A stretch of DNA of 64,000 bases from Flectobacillus rivi (lineage in GTDB: Bacteria; Bacteroidota; Bacteroidia; Cytophagales; Spirosomataceae), in assembly GCF_030056655.1 (NCBI RefSeq), contig NZ_JASHIE010000006.1, positions 310,001 to 374,000 of the forward strand, given 5' to 3'. The position numbers were made by a program, and so were the translations under genes. The notes under the pieces were generated by a model, which saw only the letters and a program-made list of their open reading frames with translations, made no database searches and had not been told where the DNA came from. Shown in pieces: positions 20,201 through 27,665 of the stretch. Numbering within the stretch: position 1 is the first letter of the stretch; the number at the start of each line of letters is the position of its first letter.

Positions 20201-20339
20201 GAGTGTTTAAAATCTTATTATCATAATAAGGTTTTTTAAGAGAAGATGCTATTGAGGGCACTGCGGTTAAAGCTAGTGATGAAACTACAACCGATGATCG
20301 CATCAGAGCATTCCAATGACGTAAAATTTTGTTCTCCAT
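17223..20339 (-). CDS. SusC/RagA family TonB-dependent outer-membrane receptor
   Basis: A 1038-residue TonB-linked transporter. Order: signal region (1-30), carboxypeptidase-D-like beta-sandwich (about 52-130; VTGKVVDESGQPLPGVNIKLKG), SusC motif LEEVVVVGYGTQKKGEMTGS, plug (about 140-260; IRGVGTFSGAGNDPLVIVDG and SVLKDASSAAIYGARGANG) and a 22-strand barrel ending in a terminal aromatic, AQF. It imports oligosaccharides through the outer membrane with energy from TonB. It is followed directly by SusD. No glycosidase is in this operon, so its substrate may come from the GH95/GH2/GH97 cluster 10 kb away or from elsewhere. Confidence 0.96.
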   Translation of the reverse strand: MENKILRHWNALMRSSVVVSSLALTAVPSIASSLKKPYYDNKILNTPSQAVQDRTVTGKVVDESGQPLPGVNIKLKGSSKGTSSDNSGNFKIVVSESATTTLVFSYIGYNTQEVIVGSKTSLNIVLVSANKALEEVVVVGYGTQKKGEMTGSIAIASGELLNKRIATNPATMLQGQLPGLQVVQGSGEPGNEGVSLRIRGVGTFSGAGNDPLVIVDGLPGSLTSINPNDIESVSVLKDASSAAIYGARGANGVLLITTKKGKSGKLVFNYTYNNGITKATKLPDLITNSAEFMELNNEARVNSGLNPIYSQSTIDLYRNATDREKYPNHNWLDDVFRTVNVQNHYLNVSGGKENTNYSVGLGYTSQPGVMKGFDYKKYTLQFNLNSKVNDIISFGTNTLLRYGKRAGARQGSGDLFLATLAQSPLYKPKLWDGSGRYTYRAFANEAGNKNPVAIAENVNATTDDYYAQVNGYVNVNLAKGLVWETRGGANFSFYKTYDFRPKIPMFLYSDLSSAGSVDVGTLGLYVAQGNSLYTVVYSQLNYDKTFGNHHINALLGTQQEQNKDQFLSAFRREYASNLVQELDAGPAEGMNNSGTASEWAIRSYYGRLNYDYKGKYLLGLSTRYDGTSRLPTDTRWGLFYAVSGGWRISEEAFLKDVSWLTDLKLRGSWGRLGNQNIGTYPYQSVLTSTAYPFGSSLTTGYYAGGLVDPSLTWETTQTLDFGLDASLLNGRLNITADWYDKQTFNILRSYQVPLYVGLGAPTVNNGRVKNTGFELDIQYQDKITDDLSYKIGGNIQTYKNTLVEYGAREIGGNTIREEGRPLDEFYLYQWDGIFQSQAEIDNSPAQPITPKPGDLKIKDVNGDGKIDANDRTYTPGRYPIASYNFNVGTTWKNFDLSAQVFGSFGQKIYVSGWGVEPFRQGSVPTTDWRNRWTPTNPSTTMPRIYIADGYPAVQNYASTFYLKDASFVRLKNIQVGYNVPKAILDKVKLQSLRVYFAGDNLLTISKFPGLDPERTSISGNYVSYPQNQVFTFGLNAQF

Positions 20340-20847
20340 AGAATTACTTTGCTAATCAATAAATGAAAAATGCTGATTTTCAAATGATTACTTTGAAATA
20401 TTCAATTACTTTGACAAGGCCTTGATTCTGAGAAATTGAATGATACAAAGAAAATATATTACAAAAATCCCATGGAAAGAATATTAACCAATCATTAAGC
20501 TATTTTAACATATTGTGTGTTTTGGATATTTTATATAACTAAAGGTGTAGCGAAATCAAATTGAAAAATAGAGGAAATGGTATTTGAATATGGCAAATAC
20601 TAGGTAATAAAGAAGAAGAGGGGAGATCATCTAGGTATTCGAACAACAATTTTTGTAAGGAATCGTACCATTCCTTATCCAGTGGAAGAGACAAGTGTTT
20701 TTACTGTAAACTTCTCAGTAAAAATTTATAATTTTAGATACATCAGAATGTTTGAAAATTGTAAGTTTTTATTTGAATAGCATTATTTAACCTTGACTTT
20801 ATCGTATAGTTTTGTTAATCATCCATCTAAAGTAATTAACTAGCATT
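20340..20847. promoter_or_regulatory. Divergent intergenic region with two dyads and a -7 box
   Basis: This 508-bp gap separates the SusC operon (minus) from the molybdenum hydroxylase genes (plus). TAGTTTTG at 20807-20814 fits the -7 consensus 33 bp before the 2Fe-2S gene, although the nearest TTG (20793) is only 11 bp upstream. Two dyads are visible: GTATTTG/CAAATAC (20580-20586, 20594-20600) and TAAGGAAT/ATTCCTTA (20656-20663, 20670-20677). I found no clear -7 box for the SusC gene and no ORF. Confidence 0.45.
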
Positions 20848-21315
20848 ATGGCAAAATATTCTCTAAAAATAAACGGAAAAACTCAGCAGATAGATGTTGA
20901 TCCATCCACACCAATTCTTTGGGTGTTGAGAGATCATCTAAAAATGACAGGTACAAAGTTTGGTTGTGGAATGGCGATGTGTGGTGCTTGTACCATTCAT
21001 TTGGATGGAAATGCAACTCGTTCATGTGTATTACCTGTATCAGCCATTGGTAAATCTGCTATTACTACAATTGAAGGCTTATCTGAAACTGGTAAGCATC
21101 CTGTTCAACAAGCATGGCTCGAACACGATGTTGCTCAGTGCGGTTATTGTCAAAGTGGACAAATTATGTCGGCATCAGCTTTACTAAAAAGTAATCCTAA
21201 GCCAACTGATGAAGACATTGACAATGCTATGAGCGGAAATATTTGCCGTTGTGGTACTTACCTCAGAATAAAAGAAGCAATCAAAACGGCAGCTAAAACA
21301 TCAAATGCTAAATAA
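20848..21315 (+). CDS. (2Fe-2S)-binding subunit of a molybdenum hydroxylase (IorA-like)
   Basis: A 155-residue small subunit of the xanthine oxidase family. The N-terminal plant-type ferredoxin cluster is bound by C40, C45, C48 and C60 (FGCGMAMCGAC). The C-terminal helical domain binds the second cluster through C98, C101, C133 and C135 (QCGYCQSGQ, GNICRCG). It passes electrons from the molybdenum site of its partner to an acceptor, usually a cytochrome in the two-subunit isoquinoline-1-oxidoreductase type. It is followed after 9 bp by the large subunit. No signal peptide is present, so it probably rides out on the Tat signal of the partner. Full family length, all ligands intact. Confidence 0.95.
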   Translation: MAKYSLKINGKTQQIDVDPSTPILWVLRDHLKMTGTKFGCGMAMCGACTIHLDGNATRSCVLPVSAIGKSAITTIEGLSETGKHPVQQAWLEHDVAQCGYCQSGQIMSASALLKSNPKPTDEDIDNAMSGNICRCGTYLRIKEAIKTAAKTSNAK

Positions 21316-21324
21316 GAAAAGACT

Positions 21325-23586
21325 ATGAAAAATATACAATCACACAGTAGAAGAGATTTTTTACGGTCTTCTGCATTAGCAGGAGGTGGCTTGATGCTTA
21401 GTTTTAGTTGGTTTGCGGAAGCAAAAGCTGCTGAGAAAAAACACACATTAAACAACGCTGAGCAATGGAACGAATTAACAGCATACATCAAAATTACTCC
21501 TGATAATACAGTCAAAATACTTTGTCCGAATCCAGAATTTGGGCAAAATGTGATGACTTCACTTCCCATGATTGTTGCAGAGGAGCTCGATGTAGATTGG
21601 AAGAACGTCGTGGTAGAAATGAGTACTCATGATAATGTAAAATACGGAGCACAGTTTACAGGAGGAAGTAACTCTGTGAGAATGTATTGGAACCCTTTGC
21701 GAAATGCAGGGGCAACTGCCAGAGAAATGCTCGTTGAAGCTGCTGCCCAATCGTGGGGTGTACCAGCTTCTGAAATTACAACCAAAGGAGGCATTTTAGC
21801 TCACTCAAGCGGTAAATCGGCAAAATATGGTGAAATGGCTAGTAAAGCTTCAAGCATTCCTATTCCCAAAAATGTAAAGTTGAAATCGCCTAAAGATTTT
21901 TCTATTGTAAGAAATTCAAAGAAAAACACAGAAGGATTGAAAGTGGTAACAGGTAAGCCACTTTTTGGAATGGATTATCATGTGGATGGAATGCTGATTG
22001 CGATGATTCAGCATCCACCTGCTTTTGGGATGAAACTCAAATCTTTTGATGCTTCTCAAGCCTTAAAAATGCCAGGAATCAAAGACATTTTTAGTTTTAA
22101 ACTATACGATGATGGTTTTGAACAAGCAGGTTTTGATACTCGTACTTCCAACGAAATGATTGCCATTGTGGGTAAATCTACGTGGGAAGTAATGAACGCT
22201 CGTAAAAAACTCAAAGTTCAATGGGAACCCACTGGCGAGATCAAAGAAACCATGATGGGACGAGGCGGTAAGAGAGAAGTAACCATTCCCGCCAGATTAG
22301 AAACCACAAGTGACCAATTGGCATTAATGGCTGAATATGCTAATGGGCGGCACTCCGCAAAAACAGCACAGCAATATCGTAAAGATGGCGACCCCGAAAC
22401 GGCTTTCAAAAATGCAGCAATGGTAATCGAGCGTACCTATAATGCGCCATTTCTGGCACATAACTGCATGGAACCTATGAATTTCTTTGCTCATGTAGAA
22501 GCAGATAAAGCCTTAGTGGCAGGACCAATACAGGCACCTGGTTGGACAGAGCCCACTTTAGCAAAAATTCTGAACTTACCTGCCGATAAAATTGAAATCC
22601 AAATGACTCGAATGGGTGGAGGTTTCGGTCGTAGAGCGTATGCACAATATGCCTATGAAGCGGCTCGTATTTCTCAACGATTGAAAGCGCCAATAAAATT
22701 GATCTATACTCGTGAGGACGATATGACTTACGGCATTTATCGCCCCATGTACACAGCAACCTATCGAGCAGCGTTGGATGCCAATAAAAATTTGATTGGG
22801 TTTCATATAATAGGAGGAGGTATTCCTGAAAATCCTATCCATGCCAATCGTTTTCCCGCTGGAGCAGTCGATAATTACTTAGTTGAAGGGTGGGAAATTC
22901 CTTCCAATATTACCATTGGAGCTTTTCGTGCTCCTCGTTCCAACTTCAATGCTGCGGCAGAACAGTCCTTTTTAGACGAAGTAGCAGAAGCAATGGGAAA
23001 AGATCCGATTGAGTTTCGTCTTGATTTACTAAAACGTGCTAAAGAAAACCCCGTAGGAAAAAATAATGAGTATGACGCTAGCAGATATGCAGGTGTATTA
23101 GAATTACTCAAAGAAAAATCTGGCTGGGGCAAACCCGAAAATAATGGCAAAAAACGAGGTGTAGCCGCCTACTTTTGCCATGCGTCCTATGCAGGTCATG
23201 TGGTTGATATGGTAATACGTGACGGACAACCTTATGTAGAGCACGTAACTAGTGCCATCGACTGTGGGGTGGTTGTAAACCCCGATGCCGCAATCAACAT
23301 GATACAAGGGGCAGTAGTTGACGGGATTGGTAATTCGTTTTATGGGGCTTTAACGCATAAAAATGGAGCAGCAGAACAAAGCAATTTCCATAACTATCGT
23401 ATGATTCGCCATAACGAAGCACCTAAAAAAATAGATGTACATTTTGTTCAAAATGACATAGATCCTACAGGACTTGGGGAACCGCCATTTCCACCTGTAT
23501 TTGGTGCTGTTGCCAACGCTTTGTACAAGTCGACTGGTAAGCGATACTATAATCAGCCATTTTTGGGTGAAAAAAATAATAGTTAA
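21325..23586 (+). CDS. Molybdopterin-binding large subunit, aldehyde/isoquinoline oxidoreductase family (IorB-like)
   Basis: A 753-residue large subunit with an N-terminal Tat signal (SRRDFLRSSALAGGGL), so the folded complex is likely exported to the periplasm. Molybdopterin-contact motifs include NCMEPMNFFA, TRMGGGFGRRAYAQ, GAFRAPRSNFNAAAEQSFLDE and the C-terminal GLGEPPFPPVFGAVANAL with the conserved catalytic Glu. Family members hydroxylate aldehydes or N-heterocycles with water; the substrate cannot be read here. No FAD subunit and no cytochrome subunit is adjacent, and cofactor maturation genes are not in the window. A strong terminator 7 bp after the stop closes the two-gene operon. Confidence 0.93.
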   Translation: MKNIQSHSRRDFLRSSALAGGGLMLSFSWFAEAKAAEKKHTLNNAEQWNELTAYIKITPDNTVKILCPNPEFGQNVMTSLPMIVAEELDVDWKNVVVEMSTHDNVKYGAQFTGGSNSVRMYWNPLRNAGATAREMLVEAAAQSWGVPASEITTKGGILAHSSGKSAKYGEMASKASSIPIPKNVKLKSPKDFSIVRNSKKNTEGLKVVTGKPLFGMDYHVDGMLIAMIQHPPAFGMKLKSFDASQALKMPGIKDIFSFKLYDDGFEQAGFDTRTSNEMIAIVGKSTWEVMNARKKLKVQWEPTGEIKETMMGRGGKREVTIPARLETTSDQLALMAEYANGRHSAKTAQQYRKDGDPETAFKNAAMVIERTYNAPFLAHNCMEPMNFFAHVEADKALVAGPIQAPGWTEPTLAKILNLPADKIEIQMTRMGGGFGRRAYAQYAYEAARISQRLKAPIKLIYTREDDMTYGIYRPMYTATYRAALDANKNLIGFHIIGGGIPENPIHANRFPAGAVDNYLVEGWEIPSNITIGAFRAPRSNFNAAAEQSFLDEVAEAMGKDPIEFRLDLLKRAKENPVGKNNEYDASRYAGVLELLKEKSGWGKPENNGKKRGVAAYFCHASYAGHVVDMVIRDGQPYVEHVTSAIDCGVVVNPDAAINMIQGAVVDGIGNSFYGALTHKNGAAEQSNFHNYRMIRHNEAPKKIDVHFVQNDIDPTGLGEPPFPPVFGAVANALYKSTGKRYYNQPFLGEKNNS

Positions 23587-23593
23587 AATGTAG

Positions 23594-23621
23594 GCCTTTG
23601 GAAACTCCAAAGGCTTTTTTT
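23594..23621 (+). terminator. Rho-independent terminator of the molybdenum hydroxylase operon
   Basis: Perfect arms GCCTTTGG (23594-23601) and CCAAAGGC (23607-23614) with loop AAACT, followed by seven T (23615-23621), just after the large-subunit stop. Confidence 0.93.
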
Positions 23622-23760
23622 GTAAGTTTTGAGAAGTGATGAGATTTGTAATTTTATATTTAATGTTTTGGTTATCAAATAGTTGAAATTATTTTAAATG
23701 TTATTTTCCTTTATGGATGCTCCCTAGGCACGACAGAGAATTTTATTAACTTCAGCTCAC

Positions 23761-23780
23761 CACTCACAATTCAGCACTAA
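23761..23780 (+). repeat. Dispersed 20-bp intergenic repeat, copy 1
   Basis: The 20-mer beginning CACTCACAATTCAGCA here recurs at 41450-41469 with one mismatch. A weaker relative (CATTCAGCACTCA) lies near 27643. All are between genes and none looks coding. It sits in the 301-bp gap 23587-23887, which otherwise holds a terminator and a promoter. Confidence 0.6.
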
Positions 23781-23849
23781 AATTTACCCTTAATCTAGTT
23801 TAAGCCTATTTCCTAAGATAGGTTAAGGGTGGCTGCTGCTCCTTCTCCC

Positions 23850-23857
23850 TAATTTTG
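23850..23857 (+). promoter_or_regulatory. -7 box upstream of the Rossmann oxidoreductase gene
   Basis: TAATTTTG matches TAnnTTTG exactly, 30 bp before the ATG at 23888. No clear TTG lies at the -33 distance. It overlaps the TTG at 23855 that would open a longer reading frame, which argues for the ATG at 23888. Confidence 0.5.
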
Positions 23858-23887
23858 CATTGTCAATCAATCAAAACATATACGACA

Positions 23888-24544
23888 ATGGAAAATTCTA
23901 ATCCTTCAAAAGTAGCCATTATTGGGCTTGGCAATATTGGTCAAGTGGTGGCAAAAAATCTTGTTAACCATCATCGCGCTATCATTGTTGCAGATAGAAC
24001 TTTTGAAAAATCACAACAATTGGCGACAGAGTTAGGTACGCTGGCTAAGCCTTCGAGTATTGAGGAGGCAATCAAAGAAGCAGATATAATTGTTTTGGCG
24101 GTTTGGTTTAGTGCCATTAAAGAGCTTTTTCAACAATATGAATCTCTATTTCAAGGTAAAATTGTGATTGATCCTTCCAATCCTATTGCTCCAAATGAAA
24201 AAGGAGGTTTTGATAAAATCATTGGAGAAAATGAGTCTGCAGGTCTTATCAATGCTTCTATTTTACCTAATGGCTCCAAACTTGCCAAAGCTTTGGGAAC
24301 TTTAGGGGCAGCTTCGTTGGCAAACTCTGCTAACCAACAGCCTGATGCAGCGGTACTGTTTTATGCTACCGACGATACCAATATTAACTTCTCAGTCGAA
24401 CAACTTATTCTTGACAATGGCTTTGCTCCTGTAAGGGTAGGAGGTTTAGACCAATCGATTCGTATTGAGGTTTTTGGCGATTTGCATGAGTTTGGTGCAT
24501 TGGGAAAAACCGTTACAATAGCAGAAGCAAAAAGTAAGATATAA
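23888..24544 (+). CDS. NAD(P)-binding oxidoreductase, F420-dependent NADP reductase-like
   Basis: A 218-residue protein with an N-terminal Rossmann fold: VAIIGLGNIGQVVAKNL is the nucleotide-binding GxGxxG loop, and a second strand ends ADRTFEKS, where Arg suggests NADPH. IIVLAVWFSAIKELF and IVIDPSNPI match the pattern of the NPD/F420-dependent NADP oxidoreductase family. True F420 use is unlikely in this phylum, so the partner is unknown. The frame continues 11 codons upstream only via a TTG inside a -7 box; the ATG start is preferred. The next gene is 50 bp downstream, likely the same transcript. Confidence 0.8.
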   Translation: MENSNPSKVAIIGLGNIGQVVAKNLVNHHRAIIVADRTFEKSQQLATELGTLAKPSSIEEAIKEADIIVLAVWFSAIKELFQQYESLFQGKIVIDPSNPIAPNEKGGFDKIIGENESAGLINASILPNGSKLAKALGTLGAASLANSANQQPDAAVLFYATDDTNINFSVEQLILDNGFAPVRVGGLDQSIRIEVFGDLHEFGALGKTVTIAEAKSKI

Positions 24545-24594
24545 TCATTAGGCTGTCTTAGAACGAAACATAACAAACTTTTTTACGAACAAAT

Positions 24595-25116
24595 ATGAAA
24601 TCTATCATCACCATTTGCCTTCTTTTGGGAAGCACAATTTTTTCGCAAGCGCAAACAACAACCAACGATATAGTAAAGGAATGGGAAAGAGCCAAAGCAT
24701 ATACCAAAGAATATTTGGATGCTATGCCTGAGTCAGGATATGCTTTCAAACCTACACCTGAAATGCGTTCATTTGCTGAACAAATGTTGCACTTGACCGA
24801 TACAGATTATGCTTTTGTATCGGCAGCGACTGGGGTAAAAAGTCCAGAAGGAGTTGCAGGGTTAGAAAAATCAGCAGATAAATCAAAAGCTAACGTAAGC
24901 AAATTGGTTTTGGAAGGCTATGATTATGTAATTGCCGCCATCAAAACCATGACACCAGCTCAACTAAATGAACACATTAAGCTCTTTGGTAGATTTGATT
25001 TGACCAAAGAAATGGTTTTACAAAAAAGCTTTGAACATCAAACGCACCAAAGAGGACAATCTACCGTTTATCTTCGTTTGGCTGGTGTGAAACCTCCACA
25101 GGAGAAGTTGTTTTAA
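24595..25116 (+). CDS. DinB family putative metal-dependent protein, exported
   Basis: A 173-residue protein with a signal peptide (MKSIITICLLLGSTIFSQAQ) and a four-helix DinB/YfiT-like bundle. Candidate metal-binding His residues are in MLHLTDTDY and FEHQTHQRGQ (HxxxH), the usual three-His arrangement. Family members include thiol-dependent transferases and damage-induced proteins; most have no known substrate. Export of a DinB protein is common in Bacteroidota. It follows the Rossmann gene by 50 bp and is closed by a hairpin at 25133-25162. Confidence 0.85.
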   Translation: MKSIITICLLLGSTIFSQAQTTTNDIVKEWERAKAYTKEYLDAMPESGYAFKPTPEMRSFAEQMLHLTDTDYAFVSAATGVKSPEGVAGLEKSADKSKANVSKLVLEGYDYVIAAIKTMTPAQLNEHIKLFGRFDLTKEMVLQKSFEHQTHQRGQSTVYLRLAGVKPPQEKLF

Positions 25117-25132
25117 CTCAATCACTATATTG

Positions 25133-25162
25133 CCACGAATATCTTCAAAAGGTTATTCGTGG
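25133..25162 (+). terminator. Hairpin after the DinB gene
   Basis: Perfect 9-bp arms CCACGAATA (25133-25141) and TATTCGTGG (25154-25162) around a 12-base loop, then TATTTTAAAT. The T-tract is weak, so termination may be partial and the following genes may still be read through. Confidence 0.6.
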
Positions 25163-25182
25163 TATTTTAAATAAATCAGACA

Positions 25183-25923
25183 ATGAAAAAATATGTTTTG
25201 TATAGCTTATTTTATTTTCTTACTCTTAATAGTTTTGGACAAAGCCTCCAATTTGGCAAGCAAACCTTTAAGCTCTTTAATGTAACTGGAGAAGTAGTCA
25301 AATTTCAAGGTAAAGATGTTTTAAAAATCGAAAGAGATTTAAAAGCATTTCCATTTGATATAAACCGATTGGAAGCTACTGTGGACGATATTCATTATGC
25401 TCGTCTTGAAGGTTTGGATGATTTCGAAAACGGCACGATTGAAGTAAAAATGTATAGTCAAATTCAAAATCCGTCGCCATTTGCTGGAGCAGCAGGTTTT
25501 ATTGGGCTTTATTATAGAATCCAAGATAACAACTCGGCGTTTGAGTCTATTTATCTTCGTCCAAAAGTAGGAAGGTCAGATAATCAATTGTATAGGAGCC
25601 ATACAGTTCAGTATTTTGCTTATCCAAATTTCAAGTTTGATACGCTGCGAAAAATGGCTCCTTTCAAATATGAAGGTTCTGCTCCAGTGGCCTTGAATGA
25701 ATGGATTACAATGCGAATCGAAGTGAATGGTGAGTCTGCTGAAATGTTTATCAACAATCTTAAATACTCTTCATTTATTGTAGATAAAATGTTAGGCAAA
25801 TCAAAAAAGGGAAGCATCGGATTATTTGTTGATATTGCAACAATAGGCTATTTTAAAGATTTGAAAGTAACGAAAAGAGCATTGAAGCTAAAGAAGACGA
25901 GCGAAAAGGTAAATGATATTTAA
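25183..25923 (+). CDS. Secreted lectin-fold protein (3-keto-disaccharide hydrolase/GH16-like fold), copy 1
   Basis: A 246-residue protein with a signal peptide (ending NSFGQS). The rest is a single beta-sandwich with the words YARLEGLDDFENGTIEVKM, FIGLYYRIQDNNSAFESIYLRP, VQYFAYPNF, NEWITMRIEV and GSIGLFVDIATIGYFKDLKV. This pattern resembles the concanavalin-like jelly roll of DUF1080-type proteins. I see no clear catalytic pair, so a sugar-binding or structural role is as likely as hydrolysis. A paralogue lies two genes downstream (26837), with an alpha/beta hydrolase between. About 20 bp separate it from that hydrolase, so the three genes are likely co-transcribed. Confidence 0.7.
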   Translation: MKKYVLYSLFYFLTLNSFGQSLQFGKQTFKLFNVTGEVVKFQGKDVLKIERDLKAFPFDINRLEATVDDIHYARLEGLDDFENGTIEVKMYSQIQNPSPFAGAAGFIGLYYRIQDNNSAFESIYLRPKVGRSDNQLYRSHTVQYFAYPNFKFDTLRKMAPFKYEGSAPVALNEWITMRIEVNGESAEMFINNLKYSSFIVDKMLGKSKKGSIGLFVDIATIGYFKDLKVTKRALKLKKTSEKVNDI

Positions 25924-25942
25924 ATAGATTTATTGAAAAGCC

Positions 25943-26821
25943 ATGAATATGCACAAATTAACAATCCTAATACTCTTCATATTGAGTGGATTTAGTAGTT
26001 TAGCGCAAGCTCCTTTTAGAGGTGCGATGCAAGCTCCCAATACTATTCATAAAACTCCTTACGGCAATAATCCTTCTGCGGGTCATTATGTCCAAGCAAA
26101 CGATGCCAAAATCTATTACGAAGTTTATGGCGGTGCTACTCACGGAAAAAAGCAACCCATTGTTATTCTACATGGAGGGATTTTAGGTTCAACCATCGAA
26201 ATGGCTAATTTTATTGACAGTTTGAAACAGAACTTTCAAGTAATTGCAATTTCGACTCGTGGGCATGGAAAGTCAGAAATTGGCTCGTTACCTATTACTT
26301 ATGAGAAAAAAGCCAATGATGTTATGGCCGTTATCAATGCCGTAACTCCCGACAAAGCCATTATTTTGGGCTTTAGTGATGGGGCATATACGGCCTATAA
26401 AGTGGCTAGTATGTATCCAGAGCGTATCAAAAAAATGATTGCTATAGGAGCAGGCGAACAAATTCCTGGGCTTCGCAAAGTAGTTTTCAATCCTAAAGAA
26501 TTACTTGCTTTAGACCCGCCATATTGGACCCAACAAAAAGCCTTAATGCCACAACCTCAGCGATTAGAAGAGTTCTGGGCTGGTATGGAGACTTTTTATA
26601 ATACAATGACCGCCAGTAAAGAATTGTTTGCCTCTATTAAGTGCCCTGTGTTGTTAATGGCAGGCGAATTGGATAGAAATGCCCCTTTACCTACGGTTAT
26701 TAATGCCTATAATATGATTCCCAATGCTCAGTTGAGTATTATTCCTAACACGGGTCACGTTTGTTTTTCGGAAAACTTTCCTGCAACTTGGGCAAGTATT
26801 GTCCCTTTTTTGAAAAACTAA
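25943..26821 (+). CDS. Secreted alpha/beta hydrolase
   Basis: A 292-residue hydrolase with a signal peptide (ending SSLAQA). The catalytic triad is readable: nucleophile Ser in ILGFSDGAYTAYK, Asp in MAGELDRNAPLP and His in NTGHVCFSEN. The oxyanion-hole region is VILHGGILGS. Substrate is unknown; the fold serves esterases, lactonases and C-C hydrolases. The second Met (25949) is an equally good start. It is flanked by two paralogous secreted lectin-fold genes at 19 and 15 bp, which suggests a three-gene unit acting outside the cytoplasm. Confidence 0.88.
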   Translation: MNMHKLTILILFILSGFSSLAQAPFRGAMQAPNTIHKTPYGNNPSAGHYVQANDAKIYYEVYGGATHGKKQPIVILHGGILGSTIEMANFIDSLKQNFQVIAISTRGHGKSEIGSLPITYEKKANDVMAVINAVTPDKAIILGFSDGAYTAYKVASMYPERIKKMIAIGAGEQIPGLRKVVFNPKELLALDPPYWTQQKALMPQPQRLEEFWAGMETFYNTMTASKELFASIKCPVLLMAGELDRNAPLPTVINAYNMIPNAQLSIIPNTGHVCFSENFPATWASIVPFLKN

Positions 26822-26836
26822 ACGTTGATAACGACT

Positions 26837-27514
26837 ATGAAAGAAAGTGTTTTGCTCCTCATTATTAGCTTGTTCAGTATGAGTGTTTTAGCTCAGAATA
26901 TAAAATTAAGTAAGGAAAATCTCGAACCTAGTCAGGTGTATTTGTCTTTGGTGAAAATGCAAGGTAAAGATGTTGTGAAAGTAGAATATGACACTACAAC
27001 CCAAGGAGCTGACCAACCAACATTTGTTAAATTGAAGGGTTTGATGCTCAAAAATGGAAGTATCGAGGTAAAAGTTTTGAGTCGATTGATGAAAAACGCT
27101 CCATCTACTTCGAGAGGTTTTATCGGTTTGGCTTTTAGAATTAATGAAAATCATAGCAAATTCGAAAGTATATATATTCGTCCTACGAATGGGAGAGCAG
27201 ACGACCAAGTTCGCCGAAATCATAGCATACAGTATTTCTCATTTCCAGATTACGACTTTGATCGCTTCAGAAAGGAAGCTCCAGAAAAATACGAATCTTA
27301 TGCTGACATGGGACTCAACGAATGGATTACGATGAGAATAGAAGTTGAAGGGGTAAAAGCAAAATTATTTTTGAATAATAACAAACAACCATCTTTGATT
27401 GTCAATGATTTAAAACATGGGGAAAATAACGCTGGCAGCATTGGACTTTGGGTAGGAAACTGGACAGAAGGATATTTCAAAGATTTGAAAGTAACGAAAT
27501 ACGATGCAAAATAA
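26837..27514 (+). CDS. Secreted lectin-fold protein (3-keto-disaccharide hydrolase/GH16-like fold), copy 2
   Basis: A 225-residue paralogue of the gene at 25183. It shares the same order of words: VYLSLVKMQGKDVVKVEYD, FVKLKGLMLKNGSIEVKV, GFIGLAFRINENHSKFESIYIRP, IQYFSFPDYDFDRFRKEAPEKYE, NEWITMRIEVEG and GSIGLWVGNWTEGYFKDLKVTK. The start chosen is the ATG at 26837, which opens a clean signal peptide (MKESVLLLIISLFSMSVLAQ). The frame runs 4 codons further to a TTG. The same fold and export as copy 1 imply a related ligand. The terminator at 27556 closes the unit. Confidence 0.7.
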   Translation: MKESVLLLIISLFSMSVLAQNIKLSKENLEPSQVYLSLVKMQGKDVVKVEYDTTTQGADQPTFVKLKGLMLKNGSIEVKVLSRLMKNAPSTSRGFIGLAFRINENHSKFESIYIRPTNGRADDQVRRNHSIQYFSFPDYDFDRFRKEAPEKYESYADMGLNEWITMRIEVEGVKAKLFLNNNKQPSLIVNDLKHGENNAGSIGLWVGNWTEGYFKDLKVTKYDAK

Positions 27515-27555
27515 GATTGTATTAGTAAGCTTTAGGCAGTAGGCAAAACATATTG

Positions 27556-27591
27556 GCTAGTCCGAGACGTAATCTCGAACTAGCTTTTTTT
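27556..27591 (+). terminator. Terminator of the hydrolase/lectin-fold unit
   Basis: GCTAGT.CGAGA (27556-27567) pairs with TCTCG.ACTAGC (27573-27584) with one mismatch, followed by seven T (27585-27591). The upstream word TTTAGGCAGTAGGCAAAA resembles a repeat near 47330. Confidence 0.88.
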
Positions 27592-27665
27592 GTGAATGTA
27601 AAGTATTGATAATTAAAAGTACATTCAAAATTCACAACTCATCATTCAGCACTCATATATTTCTG

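Noticed and set aside
22475..22842. Overlapping minus-strand open frames within the molybdopterin subunit gene
   Set aside because: They lie wholly inside a well-supported gene with all cofactor motifs; their translations are rich in Cys, His and Ser as expected of shadows.
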